Below, piece after piece: positions 24,643 through 32,775 of a DNA stretch of 46,833 nt. The stretch is taken from positions 1 through 46,833 of the forward strand of contig DATLBA010000082.1 of assembly GCA_035527275.1 (NCBI GenBank). The letters run 5' to 3'. How positions within the stretch are numbered: position 1 is the stretch's first letter; each line of letters opens with the position of its first letter. The notes below the pieces were generated by a model that had not been told where the DNA came from, did not search any database, and saw only the letters and a list, made by a program, of their open reading frames with translations. The translations under genes were made by a program, and so were the position numbers. The DNA comes from DATLBA01 sp035527275 (GTDB taxonomy: Bacteria; Planctomycetota; Phycisphaerae; FEN-1346).

Positions 24643-25401
24643 CTACCCGAATCGGACCGGCGATTTCAACAGATCCATCATGACCGCCAGCAGCACCTTC
24701 GACATGTAGTGGATTCCATGTAAGGGTTGAATCGACGAGGCGCCCTGGCGGCGTCGGCGGATGGTGGCCGGGACTTCCCGAATCGCCAGGCCCTGTTTGT
24801 GGACCAACACCAGCGATTCCGGCTCCGGATAGTCCTGGGGATATTCGTGGGCGAATAGTCGGATCGCCCGCCGCCCCGCGGCGCGGAACCCCGAAGTCGG
24901 GTCCGTTATCTTTTGACCAATCAACACCGAAATCACCCGTGAGAGAATCTTGATCCCGGCCCAGCGTACGCCGCTTGCCGTCATGCCGCGCGGCTGGAGA
25001 AATCGCGAGCCGACGACGAGGTCCGCCTCGTCGGCCAAGAGCGGCCGGGCAAGGTCCGCCAGTTGACTGGCCCGGTGCTGGCCATCGCCGTCGAACTGAA
25101 ATGCCATGTCGTAGTCCTGCGCGTGGGCGTACCGGTATCCGGTCTGCACCGCGCCGCCGATGCCCAGGTTGATGGGCAGATCCATCACCTTGGCCCCCGC
25201 TTCGCGGGCGCGCGGGCCTGTTGCGTCGCGCGAACCGTCGTTGACCACGAGTATGTCCACCCACGGCGCGCGGCGCCGCAGGTCCCACACGACGCGCTCA
25301 ATCGACTCGGCCTCATTGTAGGCCGGGACAATGGTCAGCGCGCGGCATCCCGCCGGATTGGCCTTCTGCTCCGCCGAATTGTCCTCGGCGCCGTTTGGCA
25401 T
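24643..25401 (-). CDS. Family 2 glycosyltransferase (polyprenyl-phosphate type)
   Basis: A 252-residue GT2 with ALTIVPAYNEAESI at the nucleotide fold, VVNDGSRDAT, NLGIGGAVQTGYRYA, the metal-binding DGDGQH motif near residue 105, and the TDPTSGFRAAGRRA acceptor segment. It should transfer a sugar from a nucleotide donor to a lipid phosphate on the cytoplasmic face. The next gene is DUF2304, the usual partner. ATG at 25401 follows AGGAAG. This is a more canonical enzyme than the GT2 at 15867-16592, which lacks the DGDG acids. Confidence 0.92.
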   Translation of the reverse strand: MPNGAEDNSAEQKANPAGCRALTIVPAYNEAESIERVVWDLRRRAPWVDILVVNDGSRDATGPRAREAGAKVMDLPINLGIGGAVQTGYRYAHAQDYDMAFQFDGDGQHRASQLADLARPLLADEADLVVGSRFLQPRGMTASGVRWAGIKILSRVISVLIGQKITDPTSGFRAAGRRAIRLFAHEYPQDYPEPESLVLVHKQGLAIREVPATIRRRRQGASSIQPLHGIHYMSKVLLAVMMDLLKSPVRFG

Positions 25402-25505
25402 GGTTCCGCTTCCTGCGCACCGTCGATTTCAAGATTCTATGATAGCCTGTCCCGGTCCTGCGTTCAAAGATTTCCCGAATCGGTTTGGCAAGCCCGAACG
25501 GAAAG

Positions 25506-25792
25506 TTACATGAACCCCAGTTCGAGCGCCCCAATCACCGCGCTCGCGCCGAGCACGACGGCGGCCATCACATAGGCGTCGAGCCAGAGCCTGCCCCCGT
25601 TGCTGACGCGATCATCTTGACGCGAATCGCAGCGCTTATCAAATACACCATTAGGAACACGACGGCCAGTCCCACCAGACCGAACGCCGCCATGGCGAGC
25701 CCGCCGATCACCACAATGGCTCCCAGACCCAGCCACTCCAACGTCGCGATGGCCTTCTTCCGCCCGCTTGCAGGCTTTCGCCACGCTCCATC
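25506..25792 (-). pseudogene. Frame-broken small membrane protein remnant
   Basis: The ~390-bp gap between the GT2 and GT4 genes has no clean gene, but reading it leftward shows hydrophobic stretches in two different frames. From ~25780 to ~25600 one frame encodes two membrane helices (EWLGLGAIVVIGGLAMAAFG, LVGLAVVFLMVYLISAAIRV). From ~25580 to 25506 another frame encodes a third (AYVMAAVVLGASAVIGALEL). An ATG at 25792 overlaps the GT4 stop as TGATG but is in a third frame and ends quickly. A small three-helix membrane gene with one or two frameshifts, or assembly errors, fits best. Weak evidence. Confidence 0.35.
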
Positions 25793-26918
25793 ACTTTCGG
25801 TATACCTCCTCGACCTTCTCGGCCAGCCTGGACCAATCAAACGTCTCCGCCGAACCGACGGGGATTTCGTTTCCACCAAGGAAAGCCGCCAGTTCGTCAG
25901 CCAGCGCGTGTGCATCGCCCACGGGGAACAGCCTGCCCCCGCGAAGGGCCTGGGAGATCTCGCGGAACACCTCGATGTCAGAGGCCAGGAAAGGCCTGCC
26001 GCACGCGCAGGCCTCCACCAGCACGATCCCAAAGCCCTCCAGGGAGGAAGGATGCACCACCAGCGAGGATTCCTTTATCGTGCGGATGACGGTTTGGTAG
26101 CGTTCCACGTGGCCGCGAAAGACGAGTTTTTCGGCCACGTCGGATCGCGCGGCCAGGCCCTTGAGGTAGGCCTCGTCGCTGCCCGTGCCGATGATATTGC
26201 AGGAGGTCCGCTGGTAGAGTTCGGGATGCCGTCGGCGGAGGATGCTCAGGGCGTTGATAAACGTATCGAGTCGCTTGTATCGCACGAGGCGCGAGATGAT
26301 GCAGATGGAGCCGGGCACCGGCAGGCCTGCCGGAACGCCGGCAAGCGTCTCCAGGTCGGCCCCGTTGTACACCACGTGGACCTTGGAGGGGTCTATTCCG
26401 GCCCTGACAAGGCAGCGGGCGGTGGCCTGGCTGACGGCGATGAAGGCGTCCCACTTCTTCCGCAGCGCGGCGTGCTCCCACAGGCTGCCGAGGGTGCCCG
26501 TGATCAAGCCCTTGTTGCGGATCCAGGAACCCACCCAGACCTCGTGATAGGTCGCCACCGCCTTGGCACCCACGCGCCTGGCCGCCCAGTACCCCGGCAG
26601 ATAGGCGATGAAACAGCAGGCGTCCACCACGTCGGCCTTGCCCAAGGCCACGGCGGCCTTGTACGCGGCCCGGGCGTAGCCCAGCCGCGACCTGATGGCG
26701 CCGGTGTTGGTGTAGGGGTGATGCGGCCCGGGCCTGATGACGCGAACCGGTCCGACCATGTGCTCGCGGTGGAAACCCTCGCGCCAGGAGGCGATGACCG
26801 TCACATCGTGCCGGCGGGCCAGCAACTGGGACAGGAAAAACGAACGCGCCTCCACGCCGCCGGTCAGTTCCCCCCGCTCGCTGTGGGGGTAGTACTCGGT
26901 GAGGATTATGATTCGCAT
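25791..26918 (-). CDS. Family 4 glycosyltransferase
   Basis: About 375 residues with the GT-B double Rossmann layout. The N-terminal acceptor domain includes RIIILTEYYPHSERGELTGGVEARSFFLSQLL-type glycine-rich loops. The C-terminal donor domain shows ISRLVRYKRLDTFINAL, the FRGHVERYQTVIRTIKESSLVVHPSSLEGFGIVLVEACACGRPF block, and the EX7E motif characteristic of GT4. It is soluble or peripheral and probably builds an envelope polysaccharide. The start may be ATG at 26918 or GTG at 26930; neither has a clear ribosome site. A 16-bp perfect palindrome sits in the coding sequence at 26318-26333. Confidence 0.9.
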   Translation of the reverse strand: MRIIILTEYYPHSERGELTGGVEARSFFLSQLLARRHDVTVIASWREGFHREHMVGPVRVIRPGPHHPYTNTGAIRSRLGYARAAYKAAVALGKADVVDACCFIAYLPGYWAARRVGAKAVATYHEVWVGSWIRNKGLITGTLGSLWEHAALRKKWDAFIAVSQATARCLVRAGIDPSKVHVVYNGADLETLAGVPAGLPVPGSICIISRLVRYKRLDTFINALSILRRRHPELYQRTSCNIIGTGSDEAYLKGLAARSDVAEKLVFRGHVERYQTVIRTIKESSLVVHPSSLEGFGIVLVEACACGRPFLASDIEVFREISQALRGGRLFPVGDAHALADELAAFLGGNEIPVGSAETFDWSRLAEKVEEVYRK

Positions 26919-27134
26919 GGGCTCTGACACCAGTTTTCCGCTGGACGCCTATGGCGATTGGCGCTGGCGGTCGGGGTCGCGCAGGCCTGGCGCCGTGGAC
27001 TTCTCCGTCTCGCGCATCTGGTGCTCAAGAAGCGCCCTCGCGCGGCCGCCGCCAGGTTGTCCCATCGCCCCTTGACACAGAGTGATCTAGTTAACTCTCC
27101 GGAAAGTATGTTATGTCGATGCTTCTCGGTAATC

Positions 27135-27992
27135 TCACAGAGTCCAAAGGTTGTCTTTCAGTATCCCTTTTGATAATTCATTCGCGTCCATTTTCTCCGG
27201 GGCCTCACACAGAAATAGCATGCCTTCTTGAAGCCCCTTGGGAAGGAGCCTACTCAGGACCAGGCGAATCTTCCGAGCCGGCACATTATAGCATTTGTTT
27301 GCCGGCAAGCGCGCCTTTTCATGCTGCGTGTAATCATATCCCCTGGCGCTGATGATTTTGAATCCGTAGCACATAAGTAGTTGATACAGGCCCTTCCACG
27401 TGAAGACCGACTTATGGTCCGGCACCGGACCAAAATCTCCACCTGTTTCGGGCAGGAAGGGGTTGCCCGCTTTAAACCGGAGAGAGGGAAAATAATTCCC
27501 GAGCGACCACCCAAAAAGGAGGAAAAGCCTGTTATAGATGCAAGATAGATTGGGACTGGTGATGGCAAAATGACCGCTGGGCTTCATCGCGAGGAGACAG
27601 GAACAAACCAGGCCGTCCGGATTATACATATGCTCGATAATGTCCCCCGCAAAAACGAGGTCGTACTTTTCCTGCGTCTTGAAACATTGGGCATCGGCTT
27701 CAAGAACGTGTGGATAAGAGCCAAGTTCACGCCGCGATGTATTCAGAAGTGTCACCTTCGCGCGAGGAAACTTTGCCTGGAACCATCTTCCCGTAGCAAG
27801 GCTCCCCCCAACGTCGAGGATAGATTCTGGTTCCGGGATCAGGTGAATAACGCGAAGTAACTCAATGAAGCGTCCTTTCCCGCCTATAGAGGTGTAGCAA
27901 TCGCGTTCGCATTCCCGGAGGAATTGCAGTTCCGAACCGACATCGATCCTTGGCCGCTTCCTACGAGGCAATATATGCTTCTTAGCATTCAC
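27135..27992 (-). CDS. SAM-dependent class I methyltransferase
   Basis: A 285-residue methyltransferase. ESILDVGGSLATGRWFQ is the SAM-binding motif I, LLNTSRRE supplies the acidic-strand region, DLVFAGDIIEHMYNPDGLV matches motif II/post I, and a MKPSGHFAITSPN segment follows, as in Methyltransf_11/23 proteins of polysaccharide clusters. GTG at 27992 is chosen because GGGAGG lies 8 bp upstream; a longer start at 28100 lacks one. Base composition is visibly more AT-rich than flanking genes, a sign of possible transfer. It lies downstream of a GT39-like gene. Substrate unknown. Confidence 0.82.
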   Translation of the reverse strand: MNAKKHILPRRKRPRIDVGSELQFLRECERDCYTSIGGKGRFIELLRVIHLIPEPESILDVGGSLATGRWFQAKFPRAKVTLLNTSRRELGSYPHVLEADAQCFKTQEKYDLVFAGDIIEHMYNPDGLVCSCLLAMKPSGHFAITSPNLSCIYNRLFLLFGWSLGNYFPSLRFKAGNPFLPETGGDFGPVPDHKSVFTWKGLYQLLMCYGFKIISARGYDYTQHEKARLPANKCYNVPARKIRLVLSRLLPKGLQEGMLFLCEAPEKMDANELSKGILKDNLWTL

Positions 27993-28048
27993 GCAATTCA
28001 CCTCCCTTGCCTTGCACCGATCCCGCCGTGGCTGACTCTCCCAGTAAT

Positions 28049-28070
28049 CTGCTGGGCAACGCCCCAGCAG
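28049..28070 (-). promoter_or_regulatory. Stem-loop between GT39 and methyltransferase genes
   Basis: CTGCTGGG (28049-28056) pairs perfectly with CCCAGCAG (28063-28070) around a 6-nt loop. It sits 18 bp after the GT39 stop and has no U-tract, so it may be an mRNA-processing or stabilising hairpin and not a terminator. Confidence 0.4.
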
Positions 28071-28087
28071 AGTCTTCAAAGACGAGG

Positions 28088-29614
28088 TTACTCCTGGCAA
28101 TTGAACTCAAAGATGATGAACCTAGGGTTTTCGTACACTTTTTTCAAATAGGGTAACGATTGAGCCTTTTCAACAAAATCCCGTGCATATCCCCCTTCAT
28201 GATCACCCTCCTTTTCGCGGTCGTAGATGCGCCGCAATGGAATCGCGATGTGCGACACCCGAAACCATGTCAGAAGTTCCTGCCTCTGCTCGTCGGTCGC
28301 CTCCGTCATGAAGAAAGCCGGATTGATCTGCACCCAAATGACCTGCCTGGCGGTCTGATTTGTCAGGACCAGCTCAGGGCACACAATTCGCATGTTTTTG
28401 GGCGTATTTTCTCTCATCCATGTATAAGCAGCCCGATCCCAATTGGAAATCTGGCGCCGATGGTATGTGTAAGCGCACGCCGTCACGGCTTGAGCCAGGC
28501 AGACCACAATAATTATCGCCGTGATCGCGCGGGGAGGCCGCCAATGCGCTATCCCTCTGCCGCAGAGTAGAATCAGAACCAAGAATATCGGCATCGCATA
28601 TCGAACCTGAGGGTATCCGGGAATCGCCATAAAGCAAATGAACCCCGCAAGGGCGAGGGCCGCGCATGCCCAGACCCATTTGGAAATACTGTCCCAGGCC
28701 CAGACTACAGCCGCACACATGGCGAGCAAAACAGGAACCCCCGTATGCCTCACCAGTGCTCGCAAATCGAAGATCGAATCCGGATTCCAAATTACTACGG
28801 AATTCGGTTTTGCCTGGATCGCGGCCATCGCGCCTACCGGTAGGTCCGAAAGATCCCCCACGCTCACTCCCGTCATGCCCCCATAAGTCTTTAACCGCCA
28901 CAAGTAGTCGCCGGCAAAACTCAGGACCACGGGTGCGGCCACAAGCGCCGCCGCTGTCAGGCGGCGCTTCCACGTGCCCCGAGCCCACCAAGCCGCGAAC
29001 ACAACCGCCCACGGCGCGTAGGAAAGCATATTCATCTTGACGAGGTACGCAGCCGCCAGACAGACGCCGGCCCAAAGGAAGTTCTTGCGCCAGAGCAAGA
29101 GCAGCGCCAGCGCCGAAACAGCAATGCCCGGGATATCCTGATACAAAAGGATGCTATAGACACAGACCATCGGCATCGTGGCAATCAGAAGCCACGCCCA
29201 ACTGGCCGCCGAGTCGTTCCAAATCTGCCGGACGCCAAAATAGACGGACAAGAGCAGAAGCAGATAGAATCCTGCCTGGTAAATCTGTGCTACTATCTGC
29301 GAGGGGCTTCCTATCAGTCTCCAAAGGACAGCCAGCCCCCCATGCCAGAGCGGCGCGGCGTTGAAAGGCAGGGGTGCCCTGTCGTCTACGGATGAAAACA
29401 GGGGGCCGTAAGGTACCCGCCTTCCCTGTTCGGCGTAAGCGCGGGCTTGCCGAACATGATAGTTCTCATCGCCCAGGGACACCTCGCTCAGGGAACCAAC
29501 CGTTGCGATCACCGCGGTGGCCAACAGGCTGGCCAAAATGACGGTCAGCGGCTTAAACGCCAGCGGCGAGCCTGCCCGTCTATTTGGTGTGCTTGCTGAT
29601 ACAGCCTCATACAT
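28088..29614 (-). CDS. GT39-like membrane glycosyltransferase
   Basis: About 508 residues and ten or more membrane helices. The first periplasmic loop carries the acidic motif SLGDENYHVRQARAYAEQG, typical of ArnT/PMT (GT39/GT83) enzymes that take sugars from polyprenyl-phosphate donors. The C-terminal ~130 residues form a soluble domain (WDRAAYTWMRENTPKNMRIVCPELV ...). It likely uses the lipid-linked sugar made by a GT2 such as 24643-25401. ATG at 29614 follows AGGTGGGG; GTG at 29623 is an alternative. The 3' half shares the AT-richer composition of the methyltransferase gene. Confidence 0.83.
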   Translation of the reverse strand: MYEAVSASTPNRRAGSPLAFKPLTVILASLLATAVIATVGSLSEVSLGDENYHVRQARAYAEQGRRVPYGPLFSSVDDRAPLPFNAAPLWHGGLAVLWRLIGSPSQIVAQIYQAGFYLLLLLSVYFGVRQIWNDSAASWAWLLIATMPMVCVYSILLYQDIPGIAVSALALLLLWRKNFLWAGVCLAAAYLVKMNMLSYAPWAVVFAAWWARGTWKRRLTAAALVAAPVVLSFAGDYLWRLKTYGGMTGVSVGDLSDLPVGAMAAIQAKPNSVVIWNPDSIFDLRALVRHTGVPVLLAMCAAVVWAWDSISKWVWACAALALAGFICFMAIPGYPQVRYAMPIFLVLILLCGRGIAHWRPPRAITAIIIVVCLAQAVTACAYTYHRRQISNWDRAAYTWMRENTPKNMRIVCPELVLTNQTARQVIWVQINPAFFMTEATDEQRQELLTWFRVSHIAIPLRRIYDREKEGDHEGGYARDFVEKAQSLPYLKKVYENPRFIIFEFNCQE

Positions 29615-29662
29615 ATTCGACACCCCACCTGCCGGTCCCGAAGATATGGGTTTCCGCGCGGG

Positions 29663-29690
29663 ATTGTAGCACGGGACAGGTTGCTAACAA
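29663..29690 (-). promoter_or_regulatory. Candidate promoter of the GT39-methyltransferase pair
   Basis: Minus strand TTGTTA (29685-29690), 16-bp spacer, TACAAT (29663-29668). The leader to the ATG would be about 40 nt. Confidence 0.45.
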
Positions 29691-29811
29691 CCGTTTTTTC
29701 GCGTTCTCCGAAAGTTGCCGCCGGGACGGTGGTTTCCGTTGACAGACCGGCCGCCTTTCGTGCCGGAAAATCTTGCCACGCCCGTTGCGGACGGGGGGAG
29801 GGGGGATTTGC

Positions 29812-29840
29812 TTGACCCGTCGGCTGAATGCGTGTTTAAG
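29812..29840 (+). promoter_or_regulatory. Candidate promoter of the lipoprotein-JAMM pair
   Basis: TTGACC (29812-29817), 17-bp spacer, TTTAAG (29835-29840), giving a leader of about 50 nt before the ATG at 29898. It is divergent from the GT39 promoter. Confidence 0.45.
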
Positions 29841-29897
29841 TTAAGGGCTACCAGGTGGTGGAGTGGGCGGCCGGGGCCGGCGGCTGGAGGATGCTTC

Positions 29898-30467
29898 ATG
29901 GGTCGCACGATGGTTGCGGTAAGTTTCGTGGCGGCGGCGCTGGCTCTGGTGGCCGCGGGGGGGTGCGGCGGGCCGCGGGCTTATATCTCTCGTGCCGAAG
30001 GAGGCGAAGACGAGAGCGTCCGGTACGATTCAGCCACATTTCAACTCGCGCGGGGCCGGCGCGTCCAGGTCATCCTCTTTCGCCGGACGCCCGCGCCGAT
30101 CGGCGAGGCGGACCCCGACTTCGACTACGTGTACTTCGAGTTGCCGGAGCGAAAGCGGTTCGGGTGGGTCCGCCAGGACCGCCTCCCCATCTACCGGTGG
30201 GTCCGCCGGGAGGGGCGCGACCAGGTCTGGCTGAGTGCTTCGGGCGAGGCCCGGATGGCGTTCGGCGATTACAAGCAGCACATGCACTTTGAGTTTCACG
30301 TGACGATGGCCCCCGTGGGCGAGACGGGCGGGAGTCCGTATCTATTCAGCGGTCAGATCAAGTGTCGCGAGGACGTGGTGCGGACCCAGGGCCTGATGAA
30401 CCGGTACGGCGAATGGCTCGAGTCGCTCGTGGCGCCGCGGTCCGGGCGGCGGGACGCGTTACGATGA
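29898..30467 (+). CDS. Hypothetical lipoprotein paired with JAMM protease
   Basis: A 189-residue protein beginning at ATG 29898 behind GGAGG. The signal peptide VAVSFVAAALALVAAGGC ends in a lipobox Cys. The mature part appears beta-rich (VQVILFRRTPAPIG, FDYVYFELPERKRFGW, MHFEFHVTMAPVGETG) and contains no family I recognise. Its stop codon overlaps the start of the JAMM gene as ATGA, so the two are translated together, which hints at a shared process although one is exported and the other appears cytosolic. Confidence 0.72.
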   Translation: MGRTMVAVSFVAAALALVAAGGCGGPRAYISRAEGGEDESVRYDSATFQLARGRRVQVILFRRTPAPIGEADPDFDYVYFELPERKRFGWVRQDRLPIYRWVRREGRDQVWLSASGEARMAFGDYKQHMHFEFHVTMAPVGETGGSPYLFSGQIKCREDVVRTQGLMNRYGEWLESLVAPRSGRRDALR

Positions 30468-31048
30468 AGGAAATCTATATCGCGGAGCAGGCGTTTCTTC
30501 AGTTGATTCTGGCCACGGCCGAGGTGTACCGCCGCGAAGCCTACGGCCTCCTGCTCGGCTATCCGCTGCCGGGCAAGGTGATCGTCGAGGGGGCGATCGC
30601 CTACCAGACGGCCGAGCGCAAGTTCTCGCAGGTCAGCCTCTTTGAGCGGCAGAACAAGACCATCCAGCGGATCATTTCACGTTTTCCGAAGTATGAATAT
30701 ATCGGGGAGTTTCATTCCCACGCGGATTACCGGGGGTACGAGGGGGAGGTGGGGCTGACGGACGACGACCTGGTCGGGATGCGCGAGGGCGAGACCCAGT
30801 TGGTCGTCGCCATCAACCCGCGCCGGCGCCGCGTCGCCTGGTACACGAACAGCGACGGCACGCTGTCGGGAACGCTCAGCGATTTCCGTTTCCGGATCGC
30901 GGGGTATCACATCCGGGAGCCCGTCGGGAACGATCGGGAGAAAAAGGGCAAGAAGCGAGGTCGGCGTCGCCGGCCCCGGCCGCGCGTGTTCCGCGCCAGC
31001 GTCCGCTGTCCCTACGCCGTCGGCCTCCTGAAGGATGCCGAGCAGTAG
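30464..31048 (+). CDS. JAB/MPN (JAMM) domain metalloprotease
   Basis: A 194-residue protein with an MPN/JAB fold over residues ~1-145. The zinc site is visible as an upstream Glu region (YGLLLGYP), then GEFHSHADYRGYEGEVGLTDDDL, where the HSH pair and the later Asp match the HxH...D JAMM signature, with a slightly longer loop than usual and Thr in place of the usual Ser. Residues ~155-180 are very Lys/Arg-rich. JAMM proteins cleave isopeptide or C-terminal bonds in ubiquitin-like or sulfur-carrier systems. No E1-like or ubiquitin-like gene is in the window, so the target is unknown. Confidence 0.8.
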   Translation: MKEIYIAEQAFLQLILATAEVYRREAYGLLLGYPLPGKVIVEGAIAYQTAERKFSQVSLFERQNKTIQRIISRFPKYEYIGEFHSHADYRGYEGEVGLTDDDLVGMREGETQLVVAINPRRRRVAWYTNSDGTLSGTLSDFRFRIAGYHIREPVGNDREKKGKKRGRRRRPRPRVFRASVRCPYAVGLLKDAEQ

Positions 31049-31064
31049 CGATTCTCCGCTTTCT

Positions 31065-32714
31065 CTACGCCCGTTTGGCCGAGCGGACCTCTTCTTTGAT
31101 CCGCTGGATATGGCCGCGACCGAGGGCCTTGACCTCGCAGCCCAACTCAAAGTAGCGGCGAATCCTCTCGTCGGAGAGGATGCCGAAACAGTCGATCACC
31201 GCCAGGGGCCCGCCGGCCCAGCGGATCACTTCATCCGGGTCGAGGTCCATGTAAGGGGTGTGGCGGACGGCCAGCACGAGGGCCTCGGCGCCTTTCAACG
31301 TTGCGGCAAGGTCCTTGGCCACGTGAATGTTGGCGAGATCCTCCTGGTTTCGGAAGAACCGCGACAGCGAATGCCCCGGAGCGGGGTACACGTCCTGCTT
31401 TTCCAGTTCGTGCCAATGCTCAACGTAGGGGTCGTGGACGCGGACCTCGGCGCCCATTTCGGCGAGTTTCCGCACGACGATTTCCGAGCCGCTGTATCGC
31501 GTGTCGCCGACGTCCTCGCGATAACTTACCCCGGCCACGCAGACGACGGAGCCGGCGATGTATCGGCCCATGTTCCGCAGGGCGTCGCGCGTCAGTTCCG
31601 CCACATGCAGCCCGCGGGTGTCGTTGATGTCGATGGCCTCGGGGGTAATGCGAAACACCTCGTCGCCATCCTCGAATCCGAGGATGTGCTTGTAGGCCCA
31701 GTAGCCGAGGCCGCCGTCCTTCGGCAGGCAGTAGCCGCCGATGCCCGGGCCCGGAAAAATGATATTCGAATGGGTGGGGCGCACACGGATGGCCTTGATG
31801 ACTTTGATGAGGTCCACGCCGTTGCGCTCGGCAAACAGGCTCCACTCGTTCAGGAACGCCAGGATCGCCGCGCGGTAGGAGTTCTCGACGATCTTGGTCG
31901 TCTCCGACTCGATGGGGCGGTCCATGACGGTCAGAGGATAGTCCTCAGTGTTGAGCACCTCGGTGAGGAACTTGACGACGCGCTCGCGCGCTTCGGGGTT
32001 GCAGCCCGAGCAGACCCGCCAGAAATCGCGGATACTCGAGACGTATTCCCTGCCCGGCATGACGCGCTCAAAACTGTGGGCCAGCAGGGGAGGCGAATCG
32101 ATGCCGCGCTTCTGGAACGCCTTCCGCACAATCGGGTAGGCCACGAACTCCGTCGTGCCCGGCGCCACGGTCGTCTCGATCAGGACGAGGCAGTTCGGCG
32201 GCACCTTTTGGCCGATGACCCCCATCGTCGCCTCCAGGGCCGTCATCTCGGCCTCGCCGGACCGCATGTCCCCCAGGTCGTGTTTCGTGTAGTCGCACTG
32301 GACGTCGACGACGACGCAGTCGGCCAGCGTCAGGCAGTCGTTGTTGTAGGTGGCGGTCAGGGTCTTCTTTTCGAGGACGCATCGGGCGATCATCGGATCG
32401 ACTTCCGGGTCCTCGGCCTTGACGGGCGACTGGCCGCGATTGAGAAGGGGAATTTTCCAGTAACTGCGCGTGCTGGGGCGCTGGCAGCCGATGACGAACT
32501 TCGCGGGCTTCTCCGAATCTTTGTCCACCGTGTCGGCGATGATGGCGGCCATCACGGTGCCGACGAAGCCGACGCCCATGACGACCACCACCTCCTTCCC
32601 CTCGGCGCGCGCGGCCTCGGCCAGGGCCTTGACCCGGTCGAACTCCGCGGCATACCCTTCGGGCTTTGGAATGGGAAAACGCTCGCCGGCCGGGCTAACG
32701 GAGTATTCAGACAT
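31065..32714 (-). CDS. UDP-glucose/GDP-mannose dehydrogenase family protein
   Basis: A 549-residue nucleotide-sugar dehydrogenase, about 100 residues longer than the usual ~440. The NAD-binding VVVVMGVGFVGTVMAAII loop starts near residue 42 because of an N-terminal extension. The catalytic cysteine is in GPGIGGYCLPKDGG. Other family features are LVLIETTVAPGTTEF, the ESETTKIVENSYRA helix and the C-terminal UDP-binding domain with SYREDVGDTRYSGSEIV and DPYVEHW. It oxidises a UDP-sugar C6 alcohol to the acid for envelope polysaccharide. ATG follows GGGAGG. The exact sugar cannot be told. Confidence 0.9.
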   Translation of the reverse strand: MSEYSVSPAGERFPIPKPEGYAAEFDRVKALAEAARAEGKEVVVVMGVGFVGTVMAAIIADTVDKDSEKPAKFVIGCQRPSTRSYWKIPLLNRGQSPVKAEDPEVDPMIARCVLEKKTLTATYNNDCLTLADCVVVDVQCDYTKHDLGDMRSGEAEMTALEATMGVIGQKVPPNCLVLIETTVAPGTTEFVAYPIVRKAFQKRGIDSPPLLAHSFERVMPGREYVSSIRDFWRVCSGCNPEARERVVKFLTEVLNTEDYPLTVMDRPIESETTKIVENSYRAAILAFLNEWSLFAERNGVDLIKVIKAIRVRPTHSNIIFPGPGIGGYCLPKDGGLGYWAYKHILGFEDGDEVFRITPEAIDINDTRGLHVAELTRDALRNMGRYIAGSVVCVAGVSYREDVGDTRYSGSEIVVRKLAEMGAEVRVHDPYVEHWHELEKQDVYPAPGHSLSRFFRNQEDLANIHVAKDLAATLKGAEALVLAVRHTPYMDLDPDEVIRWAGGPLAVIDCFGILSDERIRRYFELGCEVKALGRGHIQRIKEEVRSAKRA

Positions 32715-32775
32715 CTGCTTGCCTCCCTACTTGCCTGCTTGCCGAGAACAGAACGCTTTGGGCCGTCCCGTGTTC

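Noticed and set aside
27072..27077. Plus-strand TTGACA
   Set aside because: No -10 box at 16-18 bp and no plus-strand gene downstream.
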